Source: Phycisphaeraceae bacterium
GTDB taxonomy: Bacteria; Planctomycetota; Phycisphaerae; Phycisphaerales; SM1A02
Assembly: GCA_004213555.1 (NCBI GenBank)
Contig: SHAP01000006.1
Location: forward strand, 1-64,000
Reading direction: 5' to 3'
Length of the DNA stretch: 64,000 bases
Shown here: one piece after another, positions 43,973 to 52,305 of the stretch
How the letters are laid out: each line of letters begins with the position of its first letter
Position numbering within the stretch: the first letter of the stretch is position 1
Translations under genes and position numbers: made by a program
The notes under the pieces: generated by a model
Told to the model about the DNA's origin: nothing
Seen by the model: only the letters and a program-made list of their open reading frames with translations
The model's database searches: none

Positions 43973-44044
43973 TGTCTGAACGATATGCATGAATTGAACG
44001 ATCCGCAAAGGGTCAACTGAATTTTTTAGCTAAAGGAATTCGAA

Positions 44045-44839
44045 ATGGAAGAAATGTCAATGACCATGAAAGCCTTGCAAGCGGGCCTCTCCGCTGAGGG
44101 CGTCACCATGTACCTCTTCTGGCTTGGAATTGTCGGAATGGGTGCAGGATCGCTCTATCTCTTCATGATGCAGAGCGCTCTTTCCGCCACTTACAAGAAG
44201 GTCGCCATTGTGGCCGGCATCATCTGTGCCGTCGCATGTTTCCACTACTACCGGATGTCAACCATCTATGTGGAATCTCTGGCAAACGCCATCACCTTTG
44301 ATGAAAGCGGCAACGCAGTGATCGGAGAGCTCGCAGCCTTCCCCACCGCGTATCGATACATCGACTGGCTCATCACTGTGCCATTGATGGTTCTTGAATT
44401 CCCGCTGCTTCTCGCCCTGGGGCGTCGTGCCAACGGCATGTTCTACTCGCTCGGCGGCATTTCTCTGGGCATGTTGATTACGGCTTGGATCGCCGAAACC
44501 AGCCCAATCAGCTCGGGCCAGTGGTGGGGCTTCTACCTCGTCTCCTGCGCTTGCTGGGTGGTTATGGTCAGCATGCTTTACGGCCAAGTCACCAAGGCGG
44601 CGTCGCACCTGCCTGCTGAATTCCAAGACAACCTGAAGTGCATGAAGACCTTCATCGCCGTCGGTTGGATCATCTATCCCATCGGATTCCTGCTGGCCCT
44701 CTCCGGCAACGAAAGCATCCGAGAGATCGCTTACAACGTTGCTGACGTGATCAACAAGGTCGGCTTCGGTGTGGCTTGTGTGATCGCGGCCAAGACCCTT
44801 TCCTCCCTTGAGTCAGAAGGCAAGCTCCAGGCAGCCTGA
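44045..44839 (+). CDS. Light-driven proton pump, proteorhodopsin-type
   Basis: Seven-helix retinal protein, 264 residues. Proton-pump residues are all in place: helix B His67 (ACFHYYRM), helix C Asp107, Thr111 and Glu118 (YRYIDWLITVPLMVLEF, the DTE motif), helix G Asp234 and the retinal Lys238 (NVADVINKVG). Residue 115, the spectral tuning position, is Met, which goes with green absorption in other proteorhodopsins. ATG 44045 follows AAAGGAA. Expected to pump H+ out of the cell in light, with retinal from the adjacent blh. A strong terminator follows. Confidence 0.95.
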   Translation: MEEMSMTMKALQAGLSAEGVTMYLFWLGIVGMGAGSLYLFMMQSALSATYKKVAIVAGIICAVACFHYYRMSTIYVESLANAITFDESGNAVIGELAAFPTAYRYIDWLITVPLMVLEFPLLLALGRRANGMFYSLGGISLGMLITAWIAETSPISSGQWWGFYLVSCACWVVMVSMLYGQVTKAASHLPAEFQDNLKCMKTFIAVGWIIYPIGFLLALSGNESIREIAYNVADVINKVGFGVACVIAAKTLSSLESEGKLQAA

Positions 44840-44842
44840 TCC

Positions 44843-45814
44843 TTGTCTCCTGACGGAAACAACACGAAAGCACCCCACCCCGGTGGGGTGCTTTTCTTTT
44901 TCCCCCTCCTCCAATTGTTGCTGTGCGGGATTGTGGGCTGGCAAATCAATCCCGACGAACATGCATCGTGGATCTGGGTGGTGGCTCTGTTCTGGGTGGG
45001 CATGCCCCATGGCGCCATGGATTTCCACGTCATCACCTGGGTGAAGCACAAAGTGCTGGGGCTCCGCTACGACCACCAGATGATCACGTACACCGTGCTG
45101 ATGGTGCTGACGTATCTGGGATTCACTGCGGCACCCGTAACTTTTGTTCTGGCGTTCTTGGTGCTCACCGGGCTGCACTTTGGGGAGGCCGATCGCATCC
45201 ACGCCATGATTTGCCACCAACATGGGGACGAACTTCCCGTCACCTGGGGCTGGCTGCGGGGCGCGTTGGTGGTGGGCCTGCCCACACTCTTGGCCCCGGA
45301 GCAATCCTGGTCGCCTTTTCAAATGTTGTCCGGAGTGGCGTGTTCGCCAAGGTTGGCAACGGTTCTGCAAGTCTTCGGGGGTTCTGCCCTCAGCATCGGT
45401 TTGCTTGCCGCGGTGTGGGGAACATTCAAAGCCCCCCCCACCATCTCAAGCCCGACCGTAAAGCGGTTTGCGGCCGAATCCGTGCTGTGTGCGGCGTGGT
45501 TTGTGCTCTTCCCCCCCATGTGGGCCATCGGCGGGTATTTCCTCTGCATCCATGCCACCAAGCACATGCTTCGCCTCGGGAATTATCAAACCCCCATGGG
45601 CCTCAACCAAAAGTTCCTGACCGAGCTGTTCCGGTTGCACGCCCAAGGGTGGGTCCTCACGTTGCCCGCCTTGCTCGCGGTGTGGTACTGGGCCCGCGAA
45701 CTGGACGCCGCATGGATTCCCAGTTTGGCCAGCGCGTCGATCGGGTTCTATTTGATCAGCACCCTGCCGCACCACTTGTTGGTCAACCGGCTGCCGGTTC
45801 GCTCTGGTCTCTGA
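44843..45814 (+). CDS. blh: Beta-carotene 15,15'-oxygenase, Brp/Blh family
   Basis: Integral membrane enzyme that splits beta-carotene into two retinals for the rhodopsin. His-rich motifs of the family: VGMPHGAMDFHVITW, TGLHFGEADRIHAM, CIHATKHMLRL, and LPHHLLVNRL. About eight membrane helices. The start is unsettled: TTG 44843 begins ahead of the terminator hairpin, GTG 44888 lies within it. Missing from the cassette are crtY and crtE. The gene ends at the left edge of the tRNA-Asp repeat island. Confidence 0.88.
   Translation: MSPDGNNTKAPHPGGVLFFFPLLQLLLCGIVGWQINPDEHASWIWVVALFWVGMPHGAMDFHVITWVKHKVLGLRYDHQMITYTVLMVLTYLGFTAAPVTFVLAFLVLTGLHFGEADRIHAMICHQHGDELPVTWGWLRGALVVGLPTLLAPEQSWSPFQMLSGVACSPRLATVLQVFGGSALSIGLLAAVWGTFKAPPTISSPTVKRFAAESVLCAAWFVLFPPMWAIGGYFLCIHATKHMLRLGNYQTPMGLNQKFLTELFRLHAQGWVLTLPALLAVWYWARELDAAWIPSLASASIGFYLISTLPHHLLVNRLPVRSGL
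44867..44901 (+). terminator. Strong intrinsic terminator after the rhodopsin gene, overlapping the blh start
   Basis: AAAGCACCCCACC / GGTGGGGTGCTTT (44867-44879, 44882-44894), effectively an 11-12 bp GC-rich stem, followed by TCTTTTT. It lies 27 bases after the rhodopsin stop and inside the N-terminal codons of blh, so read-through must feed blh. Confidence 0.82.
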
Positions 45815-45819
45815 ACAAC

Positions 45820-45913
45820 CCACCCCAAGAAAAAAGCCCTCCTGGTACAGGAAGGCTTCCAAAAGCGAGGCGGACGAGATTCGAACTCGCAACCTCCGGA
45901 TAGACAGTCCGGA
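45820..45913 (-). repeat. attL: displaced copy of the tRNA-Asp 3' region and terminator
   Basis: Matches 47437-47530 at 92 of 94 positions; the two differences are adjacent in the terminator loop (GT versus AG). The copy has the T arm, variable loop and the 3' half of the anticodon arm, but no D arm or 5' acceptor, so it is not a functional tRNA. Confidence 0.9.
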
Positions 45914-46102
45914 AAGCAAGACCAAAATTTCGATGGAAATGTGCCTTTAGACGCTCCAAACGGCGATTGTGCTGGCGTGGCTTCTGCAGACCGTGCGCCA
46001 AATCGTGCGCTTTCGCCAGCCAGAGCCGCTCTGCACCACCTCATAGACACGCTTGATGACCGAAAAGTGAATGCCCTGATGCAGTTGCTTTCCGATTCCT
46101 AA
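45914..46102 (+). pseudogene. Left-end coding remnant of the island
   Basis: An open frame runs from the attL repeat to TAA 46100-46102; its last part reads APNRALSPARAALHHLIDTL followed by DDRKVNALMQLLSDS, a sensible amphipathic C-terminus. The RAPNRAL segment is also in the recombinase remnant at the right end in the same frame, so this may be the tail of a related integrase or a partner gene. No start or ribosome site is evident. Confidence 0.45.
45992..46013 (+). repeat. 22-bp direct repeat, left copy
   Basis: CGTGCGCCAAATCGTGCGCT plus TT is identical to 47396-47417. Both copies are inside the island, near its ends. Either an arm-type recombinase site, a trace of a nested insertion, or a conserved segment of two related integrase tails. 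Confidence 0.6.
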
Positions 46103-46153
46103 ATCCCTTCTCCCGAACCCCGACCTCATTTACTCTGCGGTCAGGAGTTCTCT

Positions 46154-47209
46154 ATGCGTGCATTTGCCCTCGTATCGTCCGTTGCCCTTGCCGTTGCATC
46201 TGTGTCCCACGCAGACATCTTTCAATACTTAGATTGTGATGGGAATGGGACGCTGCTTCTGACGGAGTTAGATGCGGAACCGGGAGTTGATTTGTCGGGG
46301 TTGTATCTGGGATGTGCGGATCTGTCTGGTACGGATCTGTGTTTTGCGTTGCTATTTAATGCGGACCTGACGAATGCGAACCTGTCTGGTGCGGACCTGT
46401 TTGGTGCGGACCTGACGAATGCGGACCTGACAAATGCGAATCTGAGTAGCGTAACCCTGCTTGGTGCAATCCTGCCCGGTGCAAATCTGTCTGGTGCAGA
46501 TTTGTCTGGTACGGGGCTGGATTTTGCGAACCTGTTTGGTGCGGACCTGAACGATGCGAATCTGACTAGTGCAAACCTGTCTAATGCAAACCTGTCGGGT
46601 GCGAATTTGTCTGGTGCAGATCTGTCTGATGCGTTCCTGCTTTCTGCAAACCTTTCTGGGTTGCGATCAGGTGGCATTGTGGGGACACCAGATTCTCTTC
46701 CGTCAGAATGGAGTTTGATTAGCGGATACCTCATTGGTCCGAGTGCGGACCTGTCTGGTGCGGACCTGTCAAATGCAGACCTGTTTAATGCAGAACTGAC
46801 GAATGCGGACCTGTCTGGTGCGGACCTGTCTGGTGCGAACCTGTTTAATGCGGACCTGTCTGGTGCAAACCTGACGAATGCGAACCTGACGAATGCGGAC
46901 CTGTCTACTGCGTACCTGAGGGATGCGGACCTGACGAATGCGGACCTGTCTGGTGCGGACCTGTCTGGGACCTTCCTTGATGGAACGACAATATGCCCTG
47001 TAACTGATCAAACCGGTTCCTGCTGCACGAATTCGGGTTGTGCTTCCATTTCCGAATCAAACTGCTCTGCGATGGGCGGCACTTGGACCAAAGATGGTTC
47101 CTGTGACGATTGCTCACAGGCATTTTGCTCCGGCGATACCACTGGCGATGCGATCGTCGGGTTTGACGATCTCGTCATCGTGATCAGCAACTGGGGTGCG
47201 TGTCCGTAA
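46154..47209 (+). CDS. Secreted pentapeptide-repeat protein with dockerin-like C-terminus
   Basis: Signal peptide (RAFALVSSVALAVASVSHAD) with a TCAGGAG ribosome site upstream of ATG 46154. An EF-hand-like loop (LDCDGNGTLLLTELD) precedes two blocks of A(D/N)LSX repeats (about residues 45-170 and 195-275), which should fold as a right-handed square beta helix. A Cys-rich segment (TGSCCTNSGCASI) leads to GDTTGDAIVGFDDLVIVI and NWGACP, the dockerin-like tail common on planctomycete secreted proteins. Cargo of the tRNA-Asp island. Function unknown; pentapeptide proteins elsewhere mimic DNA or act as structural solenoids, but this one is exported. Confidence 0.85.
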   Translation: MRAFALVSSVALAVASVSHADIFQYLDCDGNGTLLLTELDAEPGVDLSGLYLGCADLSGTDLCFALLFNADLTNANLSGADLFGADLTNADLTNANLSSVTLLGAILPGANLSGADLSGTGLDFANLFGADLNDANLTSANLSNANLSGANLSGADLSDAFLLSANLSGLRSGGIVGTPDSLPSEWSLISGYLIGPSADLSGADLSNADLFNAELTNADLSGADLSGANLFNADLSGANLTNANLTNADLSTAYLRDADLTNADLSGADLSGTFLDGTTICPVTDQTGSCCTNSGCASISESNCSAMGGTWTKDGSCDDCSQAFCSGDTTGDAIVGFDDLVIVISNWGACP

Positions 47210-47437
47210 GGCGGATTCTCCGGCTGGAAATCTTTTCGGAAGTTCTATGCCACCGAACTCTCACGCCGGGGCTTGTCAGTCCCCACCATCCAGCGAGCCA
47301 TCGGACACGCTTCGGCGAGGACGACGGAGCGGTATCTCGACCCCTCCCGTGACCTCGACAGGCGAGCGTGTTTCTCCGTCATTCCCCCCAAAAAACGTGC
47401 GCCAAATCGTGCGCTTTTCTCAGATTCCACTCCAAAC
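47210..47437 (+). pseudogene. C-terminal remnant of a tyrosine recombinase (integrase)
   Basis: Directly after the pentapeptide stop, in the same frame: WKSFRKFYATELSRRGLSVP then TIQRAIGHASARTTERYLDP. This is the catalytic core end of tyrosine recombinases: Arg in FRKFYATEL, His in GHAS and the nucleophile Tyr in ERYL. The N-terminal ~75% is absent and the frame runs on into the attR repeat and tRNA, so it is not functional as it stands. Confidence 0.8.
47396..47417 (+). repeat. 22-bp direct repeat, right copy
   Basis: Identical to 45992-46013; lies within the recombinase remnant 20 bases before the attR repeat. Confidence 0.6.
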
Positions 47438-47530
47438 CACCCCAAGAAAAAAGCCCTCCTGAGACAGGAAGGCTTCCAAAAGCGAGGCGGACGAGATTCG
47501 AACTCGCAACCTCCGGATAGACAGTCCGGA
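47437..47530 (-). repeat. attR: 3' region of intact tRNA-Asp and its terminator
   Basis: Partner of 45820-45913. It covers the tRNA from the 3' half of the anticodon arm to its end and continues through the downstream terminator. Confidence 0.9.
47445..47475 (-). terminator. Intrinsic terminator of tRNA-Asp
   Basis: Minus strand: AAGCCTTCCTG / CAGGAGGGCTT stem (one mismatch, 3-base loop) followed by TTTTTTC, 8 bases after the tRNA. A copy with a different loop is in attL (about 45829-45859). Confidence 0.75.
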
Positions 47531-47556
47531 GCTCTAACCAATTGAGCTACCGCCCC
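47483..47556 (-). tRNA. tRNA-Asp (GTC)
   Basis: Minus-strand cloverleaf: acceptor GGGGCGG / CCGCCTC with one G-U pair, D arm GCTC/GAGC, anticodon stem CCGGA/TCCGG with loop CTGTCTA (anticodon GTC), T arm with TTCGAAT, discriminator G. CCA is not encoded. Its 3' part is duplicated at 45820-45913. Confidence 0.95.
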
Positions 47557-47650
47557 AAGTTGTCGCCCTGAGACACAAGGCAGGTCGGAAATCGTAGCGT
47601 GAAGCGCCGTGGTGTCAAGTCGAGATGGGGGTTCTGAGCCCCCAGACGCC

Positions 47651-50509
47651 CTATTTGGCCTCAATCCAAGTGGCACCGATCGATGAACCTGCAGTGATTG
47701 GGACCTGCAAATCGGGCATGGCCCCCGCCATGGCCTGCACCACGAAATCTCGCAAAGCCTCCGCCTGGCCACTGGGACACTCCAGCACCAATTCGTCGTG
47801 GATTTGCAAAAGCAAACGCGCCTCGGGGAAGGCTTTCGGCAACCTTCGATGCACGTCCACCATCGCCACCTTGATGAGGTCGGCGGCGGAACCCTGCACC
47901 ACGGTGTTGATGGCGTACCGCTCGGCCCGTTGACGCAACATAGGGTTCCGCTGGTCGATGCCCTCGATGGGCCGACGACGACCCAAAATGGTTCGCACGT
48001 ACCCAGTGTCTTTGGCCTCCTGCACGCACGCGGCCAAGAACTGATCGATCCCAACAAATCGGGCCTTGTAGTCGTCGATCACCTGCTGCGCTTCACCGGG
48101 CGAAATGGCGTGGTTCAACCGACGGGAAAGTCCAAAGGCGGTGATGCCATAGACAATGCCGAAGTTGATCATCTTGGCCGTGGAACGCTGGGTGTCGTCC
48201 ACCTCTTCTGGTTCCACATCAAAGGTCTGCGAGGCCACCGCGGTGTGAATGTCGGCCCCCAGTTCGAAGGCCTCCCTCAAGGCAGGATCACCGGAGAGAT
48301 GGGCCAAGATGCGCAGCTCGATTTGGGAATAGTCCGCTGTCACCAACAGGTTGCCTTCGTCGGCCACAAACGCCCGGCGGATTTCCCGACCGACATCGGT
48401 GCGAATGGGAATGTTCTGCAGGTTGGGGTCGCTGCTGGACAACCGGCCGGTCGAGGCGACCGCTTGATGGAACGAGGCATGGATGCGACCGGTGGATTCA
48501 CAGACATGCTCCGGCAATGAAGCCAAGTAGGTCCCCACCAACTTGGTCAGTTGCCGGTACTCGATGACCAATGCCGGAATGGGCGTGTCGACTCCAGGGT
48601 CATCACGAAGTTTCTCCAACACTTCCAAATCTGTGCTGGGGGTCCCGCTCTTGCCCTTTTTGATGGGCTTCAACCCCAACCCCGGGGCATCGGCATCCTC
48701 CGCATTGAACAATGCGGCCGAGAGTTGTTTGGGGGAATCAGGATTGAAAGGATGCGGTGCATGGGCGGCGACTTCGGCGGCAATTTCTTCGATGCGATCC
48801 TGCAAGCGGACTTGTTGCCGGGCAAGTTCTGTGAGATCCACACCGATGCCGTTCCATTCCATCTCGGCCAGCACTTCCACCAAGGGCAACTCCACATCTT
48901 GGGCAAGGCGGTCAAGGTCTTCCGCCACCAACTTGGGCTGCAAGAGATCATCCAAACGCAACGTGGCATCGGCATCTTCGGCGGCGTATTCGGCAGCCTT
49001 GTCCAAAGGCACCTCGGCAAAGCCAATCTGGGATTTGCCTTTGCCAATCAACGTCGAAATGGGCGTCATCTCCATGCCCAAAAGTCCCAGCGACAATGCA
49101 TCCAGACCATGGCTGCTTCGGGTGGAATCCAAGAGGTACGAGGAAATCATGGTGTCGCCAAAAGGTCCCACCACTTCAAAGCCAGCACCACGCAGGATCT
49201 GCAGGTCGTACTTCAGGTTGTGGGCCACTTTGCGAATGCCTTCTTTGGCAAAGACGGGTTGCAAGATCGCCAAGACTTCGGGCAATGCGAGATGCCGCGA
49301 TGCATCGGGAGAGTCCACCGGGATGTACACCGCCTCCCCCGCCTTGGTGCTGAACGACAACCCCACCAGTGCAGCCTCTCGTGCCCGCAGGCTGGTGGTT
49401 TCGGTGTCGAAGGCGAACCGGTCCACCCCCAGCAGTTCTTGGGCATATGCCTGGACCTCTTCGGCGGTGCACAAACAGCGGTAGTTGCCCAAAGATGCCT
49501 TGGGCGTTGTGGGCTCTGCTTCGGTCTCCGCCGCCCCGAACAATCCACCGTCAATGGGGTCGGGGGCGGCCGAAGATTTGCGGGAGGCGAGCACGGCTTC
49601 GGTTGCGGGGGCTTCGGGCGTTGATGCCTCAGCGCCCGCCAACTCACGAAAGGAACGGGGATAGGTGTTGAAACCAAGTTGGCGGCACAGTCCATCGAGC
49701 CCTTCAAGATCAATCTGACCACCATCAAAGTCGGCGTCATCAAGGTCAAATCCGGTGTCCAAATCCCGCTTGAGTTCGACCAGCTGTCGCGCCAAAGCCG
49801 TGGTTTCCCGGTGCTCACCGATCGCTTGCATCTTTTTGCCTTTGAGACCAGGCAGCGCTTCGTACAACCCCTCAAGATCGCCGTGCTCGATGATGAGCTT
49901 GGCCGCGGTTTTGGGCCCAATCCCCGGCACACCGGGAATGTTGTCGGCGGTGTCGCCCATCAGCGCCAAAATGTCCCCCACCATGTGAGGCTCCACGCCT
50001 TCGGTCTTGAACACATCGGAAGGGGTCACCAAGGCATCTTTCATCGCATCAAACATGTCCACCCGCGGTGAGCACAACTGGGTGAGGTCCTTGTCACGGC
50101 TGGCGATTCGTATCGCCAAATCGGAATGTTTTGCGGCGCACTGGGTGATGATCGAAGCAATGGTGTCATCCGCCTCCACCCCCTCAAGACCGAACACCGG
50201 AATACGCATCAAGCGCAGGAGCTCCAAACATCTTTCCACTTGGGGGCCAAAGTCTTCCGGGGCTTCGTCTCGGTTTGCTTTGTAATCGGCATACAACTTG
50301 GTGCGGAACGTTTCGGTATCCCCCGCCGCGTCAATCACCACCACCAACTTGGTGGGTTGGTGCGTGCGAATCATGTTGAGCAAAGTCCCCGTAAAGCCGT
50401 ACACCAAATGGGTTGGCTCCCCCGTCACCGGACTGGTCATGCCACCACGGATCGCGTGGTACGCCCGAAAGAAGGCCGCGTGGCCGTCAACAATCCAAAG
50501 TCGGTCCAT
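47651..50509 (-). CDS. polA: DNA polymerase I
   Basis: 952 residues with all three activities: the N-terminal 5'-3' nuclease (WIVDGHAAFFRAYHA; GDTADNIPGVPGIGPKTAAK), the 3'-5' exonuclease with intact DxE (FAFDTETTS) and the polymerase domain (DPNLQNIPIRT, VTADYSQIELRILAHLSGD, RRPIEGIDQRN, LLQIHDELVLECP). Works in Okazaki fragment processing and repair. ATG 50509. Coupled loosely to the downstream-positioned minus-strand genes at 50.5-52.2 kb (9-base gap from the upstream gene). Confidence 0.97.
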   Translation of the reverse strand: MDRLWIVDGHAAFFRAYHAIRGGMTSPVTGEPTHLVYGFTGTLLNMIRTHQPTKLVVVIDAAGDTETFRTKLYADYKANRDEAPEDFGPQVERCLELLRLMRIPVFGLEGVEADDTIASIITQCAAKHSDLAIRIASRDKDLTQLCSPRVDMFDAMKDALVTPSDVFKTEGVEPHMVGDILALMGDTADNIPGVPGIGPKTAAKLIIEHGDLEGLYEALPGLKGKKMQAIGEHRETTALARQLVELKRDLDTGFDLDDADFDGGQIDLEGLDGLCRQLGFNTYPRSFRELAGAEASTPEAPATEAVLASRKSSAAPDPIDGGLFGAAETEAEPTTPKASLGNYRCLCTAEEVQAYAQELLGVDRFAFDTETTSLRAREAALVGLSFSTKAGEAVYIPVDSPDASRHLALPEVLAILQPVFAKEGIRKVAHNLKYDLQILRGAGFEVVGPFGDTMISSYLLDSTRSSHGLDALSLGLLGMEMTPISTLIGKGKSQIGFAEVPLDKAAEYAAEDADATLRLDDLLQPKLVAEDLDRLAQDVELPLVEVLAEMEWNGIGVDLTELARQQVRLQDRIEEIAAEVAAHAPHPFNPDSPKQLSAALFNAEDADAPGLGLKPIKKGKSGTPSTDLEVLEKLRDDPGVDTPIPALVIEYRQLTKLVGTYLASLPEHVCESTGRIHASFHQAVASTGRLSSSDPNLQNIPIRTDVGREIRRAFVADEGNLLVTADYSQIELRILAHLSGDPALREAFELGADIHTAVASQTFDVEPEEVDDTQRSTAKMINFGIVYGITAFGLSRRLNHAISPGEAQQVIDDYKARFVGIDQFLAACVQEAKDTGYVRTILGRRRPIEGIDQRNPMLRQRAERYAINTVVQGSAADLIKVAMVDVHRRLPKAFPEARLLLQIHDELVLECPSGQAEALRDFVVQAMAGAMPDLQVPITAGSSIGATWIEAK

Positions 50510-50518
50510 GGTCTGATG

Positions 50519-51136
50519 CTATTCGGAGCCCGCCAACCGCGTTCGGCAAAGCAGAACCAGTCCGGTCTCTTCAAACCGAACCGCATCCACCACCACCGTT
50601 CGGTCGTCTTTCAAGGGGATTGTTTGGGGAAAAGTGATCTTGCTTGGAACATCGCCCAAAGAAGACGCGGGAACCGGCAAGAGTCCTCCTACCCGCGTTT
50701 GTGTCAATTCAAGTTCCGTGCAGGCAGCATCGTCTTGATCTCCTTGAAGCTCCAATTCCAACCAGCCCCAACCACGGCACCCCAGCACAACTGCCGGCGG
50801 AGAATCAACATACTTGGGCTCAACCCGTATTTGTGGCGTTCCCAACGCATCCAACATGCCCAAGGCGCCTTTGGACTCCCGCTGCAGCCAGGGGCGGAGC
50901 CGCTGGGCCAAAAAAGCATTGCATGAGGCGACATCGAGGGACAGTTCCCACCGCTGGTCATGATCACGCAGGGTGGTCAATTGATCCACGACCAACTGTT
51001 CGAAGCGTTCACCCGACCCGGACACATGCTGGTCGGGCTGGTACCAGCCGGGCGGAGTGCGCAACAGCATCCATCCGGAGAACAGCACCAGCAAGATTGC
51101 GCACCACAGCCACCCACGGCGGCGGAGTTGATTCAC
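50519..51136 (-). CDS. Membrane-anchored hypothetical protein, 205 aa
   Basis: Not recognised. One N-terminal helix after basic residues ([20 protein letters not shown]), then about 175 residues outside with mixed alpha/beta pattern ([36 protein letters not shown]). GTG start overlaps the FKBP stop as GTGA, so it is the second gene of that transcript, followed by polA. Confidence 0.65.
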   Translation of the reverse strand: MNQLRRRGWLWCAILLVLFSGWMLLRTPPGWYQPDQHVSGSGERFEQLVVDQLTTLRDHDQRWELSLDVASCNAFLAQRLRPWLQRESKGALGMLDALGTPQIRVEPKYVDSPPAVVLGCRGWGWLELELQGDQDDAACTELELTQTRVGGLLPVPASSLGDVPSKITFPQTIPLKDDRTVVVDAVRFEETGLVLLCRTRLAGSE

Positions 51137-52230
51137 TCGTCGATCACCTCAAGCAGTTCGACGTCGAAAATCAACGTGGCCCGAGCAGGAATGCTGCCCG
51201 GTCGGCCATTTTCACCGTAGGCCAAGCCGTAAGGAATCACGAGCTTGCGTTGGCCGCCCACCTTCATGGAGCCGACTCCCTCGGTCCAACCGCTGATGAC
51301 TTGCCCCAAACCAAACTCGGCGGGTGTGCCTCGGTCGACCGAAGAATCGAACTTCTCACCGTCCACCAAATATCCGGTGTAGTGCACTTTCACCCGGGCA
51401 GTGGGTCCGCTGGGCATGGGGCCGTCGCCTTCGACCATGTCGTAATAAACGAGTCCCGACTCGGTGATATTTTTCTCAACCCCACCGAGATCCATACCTG
51501 GCAAGTTGTCGGGAACCATCTCATAGTCAGGCCGTTCCAGACGCTCCAGGTCACACACGATCAAAGCATTGGGCGGAACATCAATGGATGGGGCGCCTTG
51601 GGCACCAAAGGCTTCCGCCGGAGGGATGAAGCACTTCATTGTCGATCCAACAGGCATGCGTTCCAGTGCGGTCTGCACTCCAGGCACGAAAGAAGATGAA
51701 ACCGAACGAAGTGGGAATTCAGGTGCAGCCCCACGCTCTCGGGTGTCGAACACCTTGGTGCCGTCATTCAAGTACAGGGTGGCATGAAATGAAACGGTGG
51801 TTTCGGCGGTTGGACGCTCGCCTTCACCGGCATTGCCCATGATGAATTTCACCCCATTGGCTGCGTCTTGAATGTCGCCAGACACTTCGTTTCCTGGCCA
51901 ACGTGAAGAGGCCATCGGTGCGAACGGTTCGCACGTCATCGGGTTCACTGGCACCACCATCCGGCGGCCCTCGGCATACACCACCACATCCAAATGGTCG
52001 TGGCCATCATGCAACGTCCACTTGGCCGAATGGGCAATGCCTCCAGTCGCCTTCTCCGCGGCTTGAATCGCGGCAATCAACGTGGGCTTGCTCCGCAGGT
52101 TGGTTTCCACGGTGGCGGGATCTTCGGGCATCGAAGACCAATTACGGTGTCCAGAGTGGTCTTGCATCATGGGGGCTACAGCAATGGCAGAGGCGGTCAA
52201 GAAAGCGGCAATCGCGATGGGCTTGGGCAT
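51133..52230 (-). CDS. Exported tandem-domain FKBP-type peptidyl-prolyl isomerase
   Basis: Signal peptide ([20 protein letters not shown]), then a PepSY-like region (about 45-105: [20 protein letters not shown] ... [16 protein letters not shown]). Two FKBP domains follow. The first (about 120-225: [18 protein letters not shown]) is divergent; the second (about 260-360: [54 protein letters not shown]) keeps the family pattern. Folds periplasmic proteins, probably by the second domain. Downstream of atpD after its terminator, so separately transcribed. Confidence 0.87.
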   Translation of the reverse strand: MPKPIAIAAFLTASAIAVAPMMQDHSGHRNWSSMPEDPATVETNLRSKPTLIAAIQAAEKATGGIAHSAKWTLHDGHDHLDVVVYAEGRRMVVPVNPMTCEPFAPMASSRWPGNEVSGDIQDAANGVKFIMGNAGEGERPTAETTVSFHATLYLNDGTKVFDTRERGAAPEFPLRSVSSSFVPGVQTALERMPVGSTMKCFIPPAEAFGAQGAPSIDVPPNALIVCDLERLERPDYEMVPDNLPGMDLGGVEKNITESGLVYYDMVEGDGPMPSGPTARVKVHYTGYLVDGEKFDSSVDRGTPAEFGLGQVISGWTEGVGSMKVGGQRKLVIPYGLAYGENGRPGSIPARATLIFDVELLEVIDE

Positions 52231-52305
52231 GGGAGCTCCTGGAGTTCAGTGAAAGTGAAGGCTAGACCATCTGTACGCCACTGGGGTCTTCTGGAGCGAA
52301 GGAAG

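Larger units (their letters stand above)
45820..47530. mobile_element. Degenerate integrative mini-island in tRNA-Asp
   Basis: A 1.7-kb segment bounded by 94-bp direct repeats (45820-45913 and 47437-47530; 92/94 identical). The repeats contain the 3' part of tRNA-Asp from the anticodon arm, plus its intrinsic terminator, as expected of attL/attR made by a tyrosine integrase. Inside lie a left-end coding remnant, a secreted pentapeptide-repeat gene and the last ~60 residues of a tyrosine recombinase. The recombinase is truncated, so the island is probably no longer self-mobile. Confidence 0.82.

Noticed and set aside
44000-44040. Sigma-70 promoter ahead of the rhodopsin gene (TTGAAC at 43994)
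   Set aside because: A -35-like hexamer is present, but the expected -10 position (CTGAAT) is poor, so no promoter is called.
44923-45903. 326-codon frame overlapping blh and ending RRTRFELATSG
   Set aside because: Shadow of blh in another frame; the tail is a translation of the tRNA-Asp repeat.
46222-46734. Minus-strand frame with repeated Arg/Phe/Ala/Pro
   Set aside because: Antisense of the pentapeptide-repeat gene; composition follows from its repeats.
46380-46980. Regular short DNA repeats suggesting a CRISPR or minisatellite
   Set aside because: The 15-base units keep frame and encode A(D/N)LSX pentapeptides; no spacers of uniform length.
47438-47545. Peptide ending GGRDSNSQPPDRQSGALTN
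   Set aside because: A classic spurious translation through a tRNA gene; only the part before 47437 reflects a recombinase remnant.
48551-49624. Long plus-strand open frame (357 codons) inside polA
   Set aside because: Antisense to the exonuclease/polymerase domains of polA with no recognisable motif.
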